Numbered from the stretch's first letter, positions 9,766-19,821 are shown. The stretch: DNA of 64,000 nucleotides from Ignavibacterium sp. (GCA_018335755.1 JAGXRK010000053.1:1-64000); one strand, 5' to 3'. The notes: generated by a model from the letters alone, not told the origin. Program-made: numbers and translations.

Positions 9766-10389
9766 TTATTTTTTTTGATCAACTCGTTTTTCTATAATAT
9801 TATCAATTATCTTATAATCTTTTGCTTCGGAAGCTGTCAGAAAATAATCTCTGTCGCAATCCTTGGTAATCTGTTCAATAGTTTTTCCCGTATGTTCTGC
9901 CAGAATATTATAAAGAGTATCACGTGTTTTAAGCATTTCTTTTGCATGAATCTCAATGTCTGTTGTCTGTCCCTGCAAACCGCCAATCCACGGTTGATGA
10001 ATCATAATTTTTGAATGTGGAAGAGAGGATCTTTTTCCGGCAGTTCCTCCAGCTAATAATATAGCACCCATACTTGCCGCCATACCAACGCAAATTGTTG
10101 CAATATCAGGCTTAATAAATTTCATTGTATCATAAATAGCCAGCCCTGATGTTACGCTTCCGCCGGGTGAATTGATGTATAAGCTGATATCTTTTTCAGA
10201 GTCTTCTGCTTCAAGAAATATCAACTGTGCAATTGTTAAACTGGCAATGTGATCATCGATAGGAGTTCCAATAAAAACAATTCTTTCTCTAAGCAAACGG
10301 GAATAAATATCCATCCCGCGCTCACCTCTGCCGGTTTGTTCAATTACATATGGTACAAGCTGATTAAATATTTCAAAATGTTTGCTCAT
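9766..10389 (-). CDS. clpP: ATP-dependent Clp protease proteolytic subunit
   Basis: This is the serine peptidase core of the Clp protease. It assembles into tetradecamers and degrades proteins unfolded by ClpX or ClpA/C. The 207-residue length is normal. The nucleophile is Ser106 in GMAASMGA, the base His131 in MIHQPW, and the Asp lies in DRDYF near residue 180. The glycine-rich strand [10 protein letters not shown] is present. The start overlaps the end of tig by 17 bp, so the two are translationally linked. The usual third partner clpX does not follow; a terminator does. Confidence 0.97.
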   Translation of the reverse strand: MSKHFEIFNQLVPYVIEQTGRGERGMDIYSRLLRERIVFIGTPIDDHIASLTIAQLIFLEAEDSEKDISLYINSPGGSVTSGLAIYDTMKFIKPDIATICVGMAASMGAILLAGGTAGKRSSLPHSKIMIHQPWIGGLQGQTTDIEIHAKEMLKTRDTLYNILAEHTGKTIEQITKDCDRDYFLTASEAKDYKIIDNIIEKRVDQKK

Positions 10390-11701
10390 TCACTTCCTCA
10401 ACTTTCTTATTAAATTTTTCCGGATCAACTTTTTCTATATTATTATTAGCTTTCAGATAATCGAATAATTTTTCACCAAGGGTTCTTTCCAAATGTCCGG
10501 ATGATTTATAATAATTTAACAACTTATCAACCGGCAGCCCTGTCTTTTCACTTTCTTTTTGAGCCAAATCAGTTAAGTCCTGATCGGATACCTCTAATTT
10601 CTCTTTGCTGATTATTTCATTTTTTATCATATACCATTTTACTTCGTTTTCAGCAGATTTCTGAAATCTCTGTTTAGCTTCATCTTTATTAAAGTATTTG
10701 TTTTTATTTTTCTTTGACTGTTCCTCTTCTGATTTTATGTATTCTTCCAGAACATTGGCAACCAGAGATGAAGGGGGAGTAAAGTCGTTGTTTTTGACAA
10801 TCTCTGAGATAAGTTTAGCGCGAATGATTTCTTCCATTCGCTGGTCATAGTATTTTTGAATGTCATTTTTAATTGATTCTCTAAATTCGGATTCCGAAGA
10901 AACCTTATCTTTAGTAATTTTCTTAATAAACTCCTCATTAAGATCAGGCAGTAATATTTTTTTGATTTCCAGTATCTTGAAGCTGTATCTGAATTCCTCC
11001 GATGATTCTAATAATTCGCCGGCTTCATTTTTATTATCTGTTTTGTTTGAGAAAGAAAATTCAAAACTATCACCAGGTTTTTTATCTCTTGCCTTTTCTT
11101 TTATTTCCGGCTGAACCTTTTCATCATTCAAGTGAAGATGAAAATTTTCCGGTTTTGAATTCTCGAAAACATTGCCTTCTTTGTCAAGTCTTACAGCTTC
11201 AACATCAATAATAAAATTATCATCATCACCAACCATATCAGTTACTTCTGTAGTGGAATTAGATTCCAACAGATATTTGATTTCTCTTTCAACTTCTTCG
11301 TCCTTAACAATGAACTCAGGAACTTCAATCTTAATGTTTTTATAATCTTTTATTTCAAGAGTAGGAATTACCTCGTACTTAACTTTGAAAACCAGCTCTT
11401 TACCTGGTTCAAACTTGATATCTGTCATAGCAGGTCTGCCAATTGGTTTCAAGTCTTCTTTTTCTGCAAGATCCCAGAATTTAGAATTTGCAACTTTTTC
11501 AGAAGCTTCATATTCGAGTGCATCTCCATAAAACTTCTTGATCATATTTGCCGGCACTTTACCTTTTCTAAAACCCGGTACCTGGATTTTTTTAGATTCC
11601 TTTTTAACCTCTTTATCTATGTCATCTTTAATCTCTTCGTAATCGTATTTGACTTCCACTTCTTTTTCTGAAGATGAAATTTCAACAATATTAAATTGCA
11701 C
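10373..11701 (-). CDS. tig: Trigger factor chaperone
   Basis: Trigger factor binds nascent chains at the ribosome exit tunnel. The 442-residue length is typical. The N-terminal ribosome-binding loop signature is clear (PGFRKGKVP near residues 43-51). The central FKBP-like PPIase domain (about 155-250) is strongly diverged and lacks the usual aromatic active-site pattern, so prolyl isomerase activity may be lost. The C-terminal domain is highly charged and helical. The gene overlaps clpP, a common tig-clpP arrangement, and is preceded on the same strand by a tRNA gene 32 bp away. Confidence 0.95.
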   Translation of the reverse strand: MQFNIVEISSSEKEVEVKYDYEEIKDDIDKEVKKESKKIQVPGFRKGKVPANMIKKFYGDALEYEASEKVANSKFWDLAEKEDLKPIGRPAMTDIKFEPGKELVFKVKYEVIPTLEIKDYKNIKIEVPEFIVKDEEVEREIKYLLESNSTTEVTDMVGDDDNFIIDVEAVRLDKEGNVFENSKPENFHLHLNDEKVQPEIKEKARDKKPGDSFEFSFSNKTDNKNEAGELLESSEEFRYSFKILEIKKILLPDLNEEFIKKITKDKVSSESEFRESIKNDIQKYYDQRMEEIIRAKLISEIVKNNDFTPPSSLVANVLEEYIKSEEEQSKKNKNKYFNKDEAKQRFQKSAENEVKWYMIKNEIISKEKLEVSDQDLTDLAQKESEKTGLPVDKLLNYYKSSGHLERTLGEKLFDYLKANNNIEKVDPEKFNKKVEEVNEQTF

Positions 11702-11733
11702 TTAAACCTCAATATAATTGTATAAATATGAAG

Positions 11734-11816
11734 TGCGAGAACGGGGACTCGAACCCCGACACCTCTCGGTACTAGATCCTAAGTCTAGCGCGTCTGCCAA
11801 ATTCCGCCATTCTCGC
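11734..11816 (-). tRNA. tRNA-Leu (anticodon UAG)
   Basis: On the minus strand an 83-nt cloverleaf begins GCGAGAA (11816-11810) and closes with TTCTCGC (11741-11735), with discriminator A at 11734. The anticodon stem CTAGA/TCTAG encloses the loop CTTAGGA, giving anticodon TAG. A long variable arm fits a class II leucine tRNA, and GGTTCGAGTCC forms the T arm. CCA is not encoded. Confidence 0.95.
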
Positions 11817-11847
11817 AAAATTGTAAATGTGTTTTAAAACTGAACAA

Positions 11848-11879
11848 CAAATATAATTTTACCAGATAAGCTACGCAAA
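11848..11879 (-). promoter_or_regulatory. Bacteroidota-type promoter for tRNA-Leu
   Basis: On the minus strand TTTG (11879-11876) is followed after exactly 20 nt by TATATTTG (11855-11848). This matches the Bacteroidota primary-sigma consensus TTTG, N about 20, TAnnTTTG. It ends 31 nt upstream of the tRNA. The same layout is found before the tRNA-Ala gene in this window. Confidence 0.65.
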
Positions 11880-11998
11880 TTGTAATTAATCAGTAAACAA
11901 CCGTTTTGCTTCTGATAATGTCAAAAAGACTAATTTTCAGTATTTTTAACTTGTTAAAAATTATATTAAAATAACACATCAACTCAGATAGGCCGGTT

Positions 11999-12724
11999 AT
12001 GGGATACAGGTTTGTTAAATATTCTTCCATTGGAAGCAAAAGAAAAATTAATCAGGACGCTATAGATATTGCTGAAATTGATGACGGTTTGCTCTTTATT
12101 CTATGTGATGGTATGGGTGACGAGGATAAAAATGAACTGGTATCACAAATTGCCATTAAGTCTATTAAATCATTTTTTAGTAGTAATTTTGATGTCGATT
12201 ATCTGGACAGATTGAAGACATCAGTAGTTGAAACTAATGATTTTATTTACAATCGATCTAATAGTAATATAAACGTAGAAAATGTTGCTACCACAATTGA
12301 TCTTTTATACTTAAAAGGAAACATGGCATATATCGCTCATGTTGGTGATTCAAGAATTTACCACTTAAAAAATGGAAACCTTAAGCAGTTAACAAAAGAT
12401 CACTCAATGGTTCAAAAACTTGTGGATGAAGGGTTTCTTACTTACAAGGAAGCAGAAAATCATCCGGAAAAAAATGTTGTAATGAGAGCTATTGGTAAAA
12501 AAGGATTTATTGAAACAGATTTATTGAAGCTAAAATTAAATGAGTATGACAACAATAAATTTTTTATTTGTTCCGATGGTGTATCCGGGCTGATAACAAA
12601 CAATGAAATCAGTCACTTACTAAAATCTAATACTTGTGATTCAGTTATCGTGGCATTAACTGAGACCATAAAACGTCGGGGTGCTCATGATGATTTTTCA
12701 TTTATCTTTATTGAGAACGAATAA
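11999..12724 (+). CDS. PP2C-family Ser/Thr protein phosphatase
   Basis: This 241-residue cytoplasmic phosphatase should dephosphorylate targets of the kinase encoded immediately downstream. The metal-binding and catalytic motifs of the bacterial PP2C (PrpC/Stp) family are visible in order: KINQDA near the N-terminus, CDGMGDE (usually DGMGG), HVGDSRIYHL, CSDGVSGL and GAHDDFSF at the end. Its stop codon overlaps the kinase start by one base (TAATG), indicating translational coupling. The 298-bp gap upstream holds the divergent tRNA-Leu and its promoter; no promoter for this gene was recognised. Confidence 0.93.
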   Translation: MGYRFVKYSSIGSKRKINQDAIDIAEIDDGLLFILCDGMGDEDKNELVSQIAIKSIKSFFSSNFDVDYLDRLKTSVVETNDFIYNRSNSNINVENVATTIDLLYLKGNMAYIAHVGDSRIYHLKNGNLKQLTKDHSMVQKLVDEGFLTYKEAENHPEKNVVMRAIGKKGFIETDLLKLKLNEYDNNKFFICSDGVSGLITNNEISHLLKSNTCDSVIVALTETIKRRGAHDDFSFIFIENE

Positions 12725-14634
12725 TGGTTGGCAGAATCATTCAGAATTATAAGATAATATCCCTTATTGGTGAAGGTGGGATGGGCACGGTTTATAAGGT
12801 TCTCGATTTTAAATTAGACAGATACTCTGCTATTAAGATCCTTAATCCACGCGAAATTAAAAACCCCCGTTTTGTTGAACGATTTAAACGAGAGGCTAAA
12901 AATCAGGCACGCCTTTCACATCCCAATATTGTATCTGTATATGGATTTGTTGAAGCTAAAGATATACTTGGTTTTGTTATGGAGTATATTGAGGGAAGAA
13001 CAGTTGAACAGTACCTACTTGAGTATGGAAGGTTAAGTCTGAATGATAGTATCCAGATAATGAAGCAGGTTCTTATTGGAACTTCTTATGCTCATTCAGA
13101 AGGATTTATTCACCGCGACTTAAAACCTTCAAATATTATTATAGATTCAAAAGGTGTAGTAAAAATCACTGATTTTGGTATTGCAAAATCAGTTAACGAG
13201 TCGATGTCAATTACCAAATCTGGAACGAAGGTTGGCACAATATATTATATGAGTCCTGAACAAATAGCCGGTTTAGAATCTACAATAAAGAGTGATCTCT
13301 ATTCACTTGGCATTACATTTTTTGAAATGATTAGTGGGAGAGTACCTTACAGCTTTAATAGTGAATATGATATACTCGATGCTCATATGAATAGTATACC
13401 TGCACTTCTGTCAGATTTATTCCCTGAAATTCCTACTGAAATAGACCTAGTGGTGTTAAGAGCTATGAATAAAGCTGCGGACGGTAATTATAATGACTGC
13501 AATGACTTTATTTTTGAACTTGAAAACCTTAAAACAAATCTTCCGTTGTTAGCTCAAATGGAAACTTCATCGCCAAGTCATATAGAAATTACATCTCCTG
13601 TGATGAAACCTACGGCATCAAGACGGATTTTTAATTTTTTACTTTTTATGGTTTTTATTGGACTACTTATTTTCTCTTTTAAAGCAGTAACAGATTATTT
13701 AATTGAGCAGGAAAAAAAGGAACTAGTGCAAAAGGAGGAAATGAATCTTAGTTCGGGACCGTTTATTGCAATGCAATCAGACTGGCAAAAAATCAATGTC
13801 GGGTCAAATGAAAATATAAATTCCCTTATTTCAACTAGTGATAAAAACTTATTTCTATTTTGCAATAATGGAATTATTCTGCAAAGTACGAATAAAGGTA
13901 CTGCCTGGAAAAAGCGGGTTAGTGGGATAAACACAAACTTATATTCAGCTGTTTATGCAAAGAATCAAATTATAGTTGCAGTTGGTGAAAATGGTTTAAT
14001 ACTAACTTCAAAAGATGAAGGTAATACTTGGTCAAAGAAAAATTCCGTTTCAAATGAATCATTGTTTAGTATAAGTGAGTCCGACGGTTTTTTATATGCT
14101 GTGGGTTCAGCGGGTACTATAATAAAAAGTTCTGATTCTGGAATGACCTGGATAATACTGAACAAACCTGATACCACGATATTATATGATATAATCTTTC
14201 CGGATAGAAATAATGGATTTGCTGTCGGCTGGAATGGATTGCTGATGGAAACCACTAATGGCGGAAATAATTGGTCTCGAAAAGAAAAATTAACTGACAA
14301 TTATCTACGCTCTATTGATTTTAATAATAATGATACCGGAATAATTGTCGGCGGCGGGGGAGCGATACTCCGTACAACAGATGGAGGTTCAAACTGGAAA
14401 AATGTTAATTCAAAAATAGTTTCATCACTCAATAAAGTAAAATTCATTTCTGATAATGCTGCAATTGCCCTTAGTAATAAAGGAGAAATATACCTAAGCT
14501 CAGATTTCGGGCGTTCCTGGTCGCAAACTCAAAGCGGTGTATTTTTTATGCTTAATGACATTTATTCATTAAGCGATAAAACAATGTTTATTTCCGGTAG
14601 TAACGGAACACTTATCTATAATAAAATTAACTGA
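12724..14634 (+). CDS. Membrane Ser/Thr kinase with YCF48-like sensor domain
   Basis: This 636-residue Hanks-type kinase is anchored in the membrane. The kinase domain (about 6-270) has all key parts: GEGGMGTVY glycine loop, Lys38 in AIKIL, HRDLKPSN (130-137) and DFG (150-152). A juxtamembrane stretch leads to one membrane helix (about 304-320). The outer portion (350-636) consists of roughly 40-residue repeats such as STNKGTAWKK, SKDEGNTWSKK and TTDGGSNWKN. These are the T-x-x-G-x-x-W signature of YCF48/BNR-type beta-propellers. Bacterial kinases of this class usually carry PASTA or other ligand domains, so a propeller outside the membrane is a notable sensor. It is coupled to the PP2C gene. 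Confidence 0.9.
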   Translation: MVGRIIQNYKIISLIGEGGMGTVYKVLDFKLDRYSAIKILNPREIKNPRFVERFKREAKNQARLSHPNIVSVYGFVEAKDILGFVMEYIEGRTVEQYLLEYGRLSLNDSIQIMKQVLIGTSYAHSEGFIHRDLKPSNIIIDSKGVVKITDFGIAKSVNESMSITKSGTKVGTIYYMSPEQIAGLESTIKSDLYSLGITFFEMISGRVPYSFNSEYDILDAHMNSIPALLSDLFPEIPTEIDLVVLRAMNKAADGNYNDCNDFIFELENLKTNLPLLAQMETSSPSHIEITSPVMKPTASRRIFNFLLFMVFIGLLIFSFKAVTDYLIEQEKKELVQKEEMNLSSGPFIAMQSDWQKINVGSNENINSLISTSDKNLFLFCNNGIILQSTNKGTAWKKRVSGINTNLYSAVYAKNQIIVAVGENGLILTSKDEGNTWSKKNSVSNESLFSISESDGFLYAVGSAGTIIKSSDSGMTWIILNKPDTTILYDIIFPDRNNGFAVGWNGLLMETTNGGNNWSRKEKLTDNYLRSIDFNNNDTGIIVGGGGAILRTTDGGSNWKNVNSKIVSSLNKVKFISDNAAIALSNKGEIYLSSDFGRSWSQTQSGVFFMLNDIYSLSDKTMFISGSNGTLIYNKIN

Positions 14635-14670
14635 ACCTTTTTTGTTATAAAATAATTCTAATCCATTATC

Positions 14671-16893
14671 ATGTATAATTTATCACGATCCTTCATCTTA
14701 AAAGAATATAAGCAGTTACCAATAGCTGTATTTTTAATTTTTATTGTTGTTATTCTATTTAATTTAATATTATTACGCTACCCTCTGACAGGTGTTCTTG
14801 GTTACGAATATTCTGCATTGAACTCATTAATCCTTTCAATGGCATCAAGTCTGATTACAATAATATGGTTTAAGAAGTTTAATAGATTCTCATATTCTTT
14901 TTTGTGGATGTTATTAGTTCTTGCACTAACTCCTTTGGTTATGAATATCGTTTTTTCTTTGATTACAGAATTTTGTTCATTTATTGATGGGGTTTTATTT
15001 TATATCACAATTACATTACCAGCAATACTTGTTGGCTTTTCACTTGGAATATTTTCTGTTTATGTTGCAAAAAAGTTTAGTATAATTTTATTTATTACAT
15101 TTATTTTGCTTATAGCATCAATACCCGTCATTGAGATTTATTTTAATCCTCAGATATATTTTTATAATCCATTAATAGGAAATTTCCCAGGTTCCATTTA
15201 TGATGAGGGAATGGTGGTAGAATTAAAGTTAGTACTGTACAGATTGCTTAACAGTATTTTCTTTGCAGCAATAGTATATATGATTTTTAAAGATAAAAAA
15301 CGATCTCATATAATCAGAAATTCATCTTTAATAATTTTAGTTACCGCAGCATTTTTCTTTGCTTCCCCATATTTAGGATTTTCAACAAATTACAGCAAGT
15401 TATCTAACCTGTTGCCTCAGAAGTACACTACGGAGAAATTTATTTTTCATTTACCCTCGGACCTTTCCGAAATGGAATCAAAGCAAATCTTATTACACTC
15501 AGAATATTATTTTAGGTGGCTTCAAAATTCAATAAAGGAAACTCCATCTGAAAGAATTGAGATATTTCTGTTTGAAAGCAATGATCAAAAGAAAGAGTAT
15601 TTCGGATCTGGTACCGCAGATGTAGCAAAACCCTGGCTTTACCAGGTTTATCTGAGCAGAGGTAGCTGGCAATCAACTCTTAAACACGAATTAGGACATA
15701 TATTCAGTGCTGAATTTGGGAGCACAATCTTTAAATTATCCGGCGGATTAAACCCGTTTCTTATCGAAGGTTTTGCAACATCACAAGATCCGTTCAGGGA
15801 TGAACTACATATAGATTATCTATCCTCTTTAGCCTTATTTCATTATAAAGAACTGAGAATTAATCATTTACTAAAAGGATTTAACTTTTTTGCATCAAAC
15901 TCTTTTTTAACATATACTTATGCGGGTTCATTTTCAAAATACTTAATTAATAATTACAGTATTGATAACTATAAAAAACTATATTCAAATCTTGATTTTA
16001 TAAAGAGTTATGGACTTTCTTCAGATTCATTAATTGCAGAATATAATTTTTTTTTAGAAAGCATTAGTTTTGAGCAGAATGAGCATCGCTTCTATTATTA
16101 CTTTGGACGGCAATCGATCACTCAAAAAACTTGTCCACGATATATTGGAAGTTTACTACGCAATGGTTGGGAGCAAGTTAGTAAAAATAAACCGGAGCAG
16201 GCCAAAAATTACTTCCGATCTGTTCTGAATATGACCCCTAATTACTCTGCCATTGTGGGATTATCGGAAATATTTTCTTCACAGGATTCTGTTCAGCAAT
16301 CAATAAATTTAATCAGCAGTACTGTTACTAAGTTTGAAAAAACCCCATTTTACTATTTACTGAGATTCAGACTTGCTGATCTTTATGCCCGCCACTCAAA
16401 TTCAGATTCCGCCTCAATTCTTTATGAGCAAATAAAATTTGAAAAACCAACTATTGGATTAGATATTATTGCACTAGTAAGATTAAAACTACTAGAAAAA
16501 GATTTATTAAGAAACTATCTCAATTCAAATGATTCTGCTAAGTATGCAATCTTGTCGGATTTAAATAGAATTGATTATTTTTATCCCTCAATTCCTGCAA
16601 TGATAACACTTAGTAATTCATCCGGTCAGGATTATTCCGATTTCATTAAGCAGTTCAATAAAACAATTTTTATTACGGATTTTTATTCGGCTTATGCTGT
16701 TTATAATTTATCCCGATACATGCTGTTAAAATTTGACTATAGAAATTCAAGAAAAATGGCCGCACTTGCTAAACGATATAATGAAGATGAGCATTTTAAT
16801 CTTTTATGGCAGGATAATTTTGAAAAGGCAGATTGGTTTTATTATAATGCAGATGAGTTTCTTCAACATTTTTCTTCTAAATTAATAGAATAA
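14671..16893 (+). CDS. Polytopic membrane protein with gluzincin metallopeptidase domain
   Basis: This 740-residue protein begins with about six or seven hydrophobic helices (residues 15-235). A soluble domain follows with the zinc motif HELGH (in LKHELGHIF, near residue 340) and a downstream Glu in LIEGFAT. That spacing fits the peptidase MA-like (gluzincin) clan. The C-terminal 270 residues are helical and TPR-like (KPEQAKNYFRSVLN). It follows the kinase gene by 36 bp in the same direction, so co-transcription is likely. The substrate is unknown. Proteolysis is inferred from the motif; a non-catalytic role cannot be excluded. Confidence 0.7.
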   Translation: MYNLSRSFILKEYKQLPIAVFLIFIVVILFNLILLRYPLTGVLGYEYSALNSLILSMASSLITIIWFKKFNRFSYSFLWMLLVLALTPLVMNIVFSLITEFCSFIDGVLFYITITLPAILVGFSLGIFSVYVAKKFSIILFITFILLIASIPVIEIYFNPQIYFYNPLIGNFPGSIYDEGMVVELKLVLYRLLNSIFFAAIVYMIFKDKKRSHIIRNSSLIILVTAAFFFASPYLGFSTNYSKLSNLLPQKYTTEKFIFHLPSDLSEMESKQILLHSEYYFRWLQNSIKETPSERIEIFLFESNDQKKEYFGSGTADVAKPWLYQVYLSRGSWQSTLKHELGHIFSAEFGSTIFKLSGGLNPFLIEGFATSQDPFRDELHIDYLSSLALFHYKELRINHLLKGFNFFASNSFLTYTYAGSFSKYLINNYSIDNYKKLYSNLDFIKSYGLSSDSLIAEYNFFLESISFEQNEHRFYYYFGRQSITQKTCPRYIGSLLRNGWEQVSKNKPEQAKNYFRSVLNMTPNYSAIVGLSEIFSSQDSVQQSINLISSTVTKFEKTPFYYLLRFRLADLYARHSNSDSASILYEQIKFEKPTIGLDIIALVRLKLLEKDLLRNYLNSNDSAKYAILSDLNRIDYFYPSIPAMITLSNSSGQDYSDFIKQFNKTIFITDFYSAYAVYNLSRYMLLKFDYRNSRKMAALAKRYNEDEHFNLLWQDNFEKADWFYYNADEFLQHFSSKLIE

Positions 16894-16895
16894 TT

Positions 16896-17975
16896 ATGGA
16901 TAATAAATCACAAGCATTTAACACTAGAATGATTACCTATTTTTTAGGATTCATTTCGGCTGTCGTTTTTGTTTACATTCTTATGGCCCTGAAAGGTATA
17001 CTCATTCCAATTACTATTGCCGTTTTTCTAACTTTCTTTTTTCATCCCATACTAGATTTCTTGAATATCAAACTTAAAATTCCAAAACCCATTGCCCTAA
17101 TAATAATATTTATATTCAATTTTGGAATGTTTTATCTATTAGGACTTTTAGTCGCATCAAATGTAAGAGGATTTACCGAGCGTACTGAATTTTATGCACA
17201 GAATCTATCACTTTTCCTAAGTTCCTTGTTAAAGCCTTTCAATTTGACACTCAGAGAGTTTGCAGATTTTCTTAACGTTCAACTTGAAACTCTTGATACA
17301 GCATCGATTATGCGTGAAGTATTTGACTCCGGAATTCTGCAAAGTGTTTTTTCCTCGTTCTCATCTATGCTTGGTGATTTTTTTATTGTGATGATATTCT
17401 GGATTTTTATGATAATGGGAAAAGCCGAGTTCGATGAGCGGTTAAAACTCGCATTTACAAAAAACAAGAGTTACGTTGATGATAATTTGAAAGCAATAAA
17501 TGCGCAATTACAATCATACATATTATATAAGACACTTATCAGCTTTATAACGGGTGCCGCATTTACCCTAATTCTTCTCATCTATAATATCGATTTTGCT
17601 TTATTCTGGGGTTTTCTAGCTTTTTTGCTAAATTATATTCCAAATATCGGCTCTCTTTTAGCGACGATTTTTCCAATTTTAATAGCTTTATTGGAATACG
17701 GACTGGGGCTATCATCTATATCGTTAACAGTTTTGTTGGTTGGAGTTCAATTTGTTATGGGTAACATTGTTGAACCTAAATTCTTAGGTGAAAAAATGGA
17801 TTTAAGCCCTGTATTCGTTTTGTTCTCTTTATTTTTCTGGGGATGGCTTTGGGGTATAGTAGGTATGTTTTTAGCTGTACCAATTGCGGCAGTAATAAAA
17901 ATATTCTGCAGTAACATAGAGCCGCTTAAACCAATTGCTGTTCTAATTGGAACAAAAAAGAAAATAGTAAAGTAA
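16896..17975 (+). CDS. AI-2E family transporter (PerM/YdiK-like)
   Basis: This 359-residue integral membrane protein of the UPF0118/AI-2E transporter family has about eight hydrophobic helices. Family landmarks in the C-terminal half are ALFWGFLAFLLNYIPNIGS and GNIVEPKFLGEKMDLSPV. Members include the quorum-signal exporter TqsA and Na+/H+ antiporter-like proteins, so the substrate cannot be assigned. The start is two bases after the stop of the metallopeptidase gene, which indicates one operon. Confidence 0.88.
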   Translation: MDNKSQAFNTRMITYFLGFISAVVFVYILMALKGILIPITIAVFLTFFFHPILDFLNIKLKIPKPIALIIIFIFNFGMFYLLGLLVASNVRGFTERTEFYAQNLSLFLSSLLKPFNLTLREFADFLNVQLETLDTASIMREVFDSGILQSVFSSFSSMLGDFFIVMIFWIFMIMGKAEFDERLKLAFTKNKSYVDDNLKAINAQLQSYILYKTLISFITGAAFTLILLIYNIDFALFWGFLAFLLNYIPNIGSLLATIFPILIALLEYGLGLSSISLTVLLVGVQFVMGNIVEPKFLGEKMDLSPVFVLFSLFFWGWLWGIVGMFLAVPIAAVIKIFCSNIEPLKPIAVLIGTKKKIVK

Positions 17976-17988
17976 TTCTTTCCGTTAA

Positions 17989-19407
17989 ATGAAATTATTA
18001 AATTTTACAAAAGAACTGAATGAACTTGAATTTTTAAAAATCTTTTCTGAGTTAGCCGATGAAAATGGAAAAGAACTATTTATCGTCGGCGGATTTGTAA
18101 GAGACCTGATTCTAAAGCGAAGCAGAAATGAAATTGACTTATTGATTATTGGAAATGGACCAGATTTTGCCTCCTTATCCGCAAAAGCACTTCACGTAAA
18201 TAATCTTAGTATATTTAAAAATTTTGGCACTGCACATTTTACTTATAATGATTTTGAAATTGAATTGGTCGGTGCAAGGAAAGAATCCTATGATCTTAAA
18301 AGTAGAAAGCCGGTGGTTGAAGATGGAACATTTGAAGATGATATAAAAAGGAGGGACTTTACAATTAACACTCTTGCGTTATCACTCAACAAACGCAACT
18401 ATGGTGATTTAATCGATTACTTCAACGGCCTGGAAGATATTAGAAATAAGATTATCCGAACACCTCTTGATCCGTTAATAACTTTTAATGATGATCCATT
18501 AAGAATTATGCGCGCATTCAGGTTTGCCAGCCAGCTTCAATTTACTGTTGATGAATCGATAGTGAATGCTGCTAAGCAATTGAAGGAACGATTAAAAATA
18601 GTATCTCAGGAAAGAATAACAAATGAGTTATTAAAAATTCTTTCATCTGCAAAACCTTCTACCGGTTTAAAACTTTTATTTTACTCAGAAATGTTGAACA
18701 TTATTTTTCCTGAATTATCAAGAATGGCTGGTGTTGAACAGCGAAAAGATTATCACCATAAAGATGCTTTTTTTCATACGTTACAGGTTGTAGATAATAT
18801 TTCTGAAAACACCGAAGATATATGGCTTAGATTTGCAGCCTTAGTTCATGACATTGCCAAACCTGCTACTAAAAAGTTTGTAGAAGGTATTGGCTGGACA
18901 TTCCACGGCCATGAGGAACTGGGTGCACGTATGATGAAAAGTATTTTTAGAAGGCTGAAACTTCCGCTGAATAAACTTGAATATGTGCAAAAACTTGTCC
19001 GATTGCATCTGAGACCAATTGCACTGGCAAAAGAGGAAGTTACAGATTCAGCAATAAGAAGATTGATTGTATCTGCCGGTGATGATTTGACGGATCTTAT
19101 AACCCTTTGCAGGGCGGATATAACAAGTAAAAATCCTAATAAAGTTTCTGAATATCTTAATAATTATGAAATTGTAATGCAGAAAGTGCTTGATGTTCAA
19201 GATAGAGATCAATTAAGAGCTTTTCAGTCTCCGGTTAGCGGAGATATAATTATGCAAGTGTGTAATCTTAAACCATCTAAAAAAGTGGGTGAAATCAAAA
19301 GATCAATAGAAGAAGCTATTCTTGATGGAAAAATTGGCAATAATTATGAGGAGGCATACGGATATCTTTTGAAAATAAAATCCGAATTCATAAATAATAA
19401 AGCTTAA
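17989..19407 (+). CDS. cca: CCA-adding tRNA nucleotidyltransferase with HD domain
   Basis: This 472-residue class II nucleotidyltransferase adds or repairs the 3' CCA of tRNAs. Neither tRNA gene in this window encodes CCA, so the activity is needed. Visible are GGFVRDLIL (the G-G-x-V-R-D loop), RRDFTINTLAL, DDPLRIMRAFRFA and a C-terminal HD phosphohydrolase domain with LVHDIAKPATK. The metal-binding pair, usually D-x-D, reads E-I-D in NEIDLLIIG, so the first carboxylate is Glu. The gene follows the transporter by 13 bp and ends one base before a convergent gene. Confidence 0.93.
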   Translation: MKLLNFTKELNELEFLKIFSELADENGKELFIVGGFVRDLILKRSRNEIDLLIIGNGPDFASLSAKALHVNNLSIFKNFGTAHFTYNDFEIELVGARKESYDLKSRKPVVEDGTFEDDIKRRDFTINTLALSLNKRNYGDLIDYFNGLEDIRNKIIRTPLDPLITFNDDPLRIMRAFRFASQLQFTVDESIVNAAKQLKERLKIVSQERITNELLKILSSAKPSTGLKLLFYSEMLNIIFPELSRMAGVEQRKDYHHKDAFFHTLQVVDNISENTEDIWLRFAALVHDIAKPATKKFVEGIGWTFHGHEELGARMMKSIFRRLKLPLNKLEYVQKLVRLHLRPIALAKEEVTDSAIRRLIVSAGDDLTDLITLCRADITSKNPNKVSEYLNNYEIVMQKVLDVQDRDQLRAFQSPVSGDIIMQVCNLKPSKKVGEIKRSIEEAILDGKIGNNYEEAYGYLLKIKSEFINNKA

Positions 19408-19821
19408 CTATAATTTCAGTCTTAATCCAATCAGGTAATTTCTCTCCTCAGAAAGACTATTAATTCTTTGAAGCCCCATATAAAAGTCTATCGGCAGTTT
19501 ATTATCACTATTTTTATTTTGTTGATTCAATGAAAAAGATCGTATAAAATCATCAGAATCTTTATAAGCTGAAGTGGAGTCTTCATCAACAGTTTTTTCC
19601 TTTTTATCTCTCAATACAGCATACACAATAATTCCGATAATGATAGCACCTCCAACAATGTACATCATAGAATCATCTGATTGACTGACTTGGGCAGATG
19701 GGCTTCCTCCGCCAATATCTTCACTTACCTTAAACAAATGCTGAGCCTTTGTGTCATTTGAAACGCCAAAAAAGAATAATAGACAAAAGAGAAGGAGAAA
19801 TTTTTTAACTAATGCATTCAT
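19408..19821 (-). CDS. Hypothetical secreted/membrane protein
   Basis: I do not recognise this 137-residue protein. Residues 1-26 look like a signal peptide ending in TKAQ. A short low-complexity Ser/Gln stretch follows, then one membrane helix (about 53-69, YIVGGAIIIGIIVYAVL). Next comes a charged region rich in Asp and Ser, and a C-terminal segment ending YLIGLRLKL that could be a beta strand. Its stop codon abuts the end of cca, with no room for a terminator between the convergent genes. Confidence 0.6.
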   Translation of the reverse strand: MNALVKKFLLLFCLLFFFGVSNDTKAQHLFKVSEDIGGGSPSAQVSQSDDSMMYIVGGAIIIGIIVYAVLRDKKEKTVDEDSTSAYKDSDDFIRSFSLNQQNKNSDNKLPIDFYMGLQRINSLSEERNYLIGLRLKL

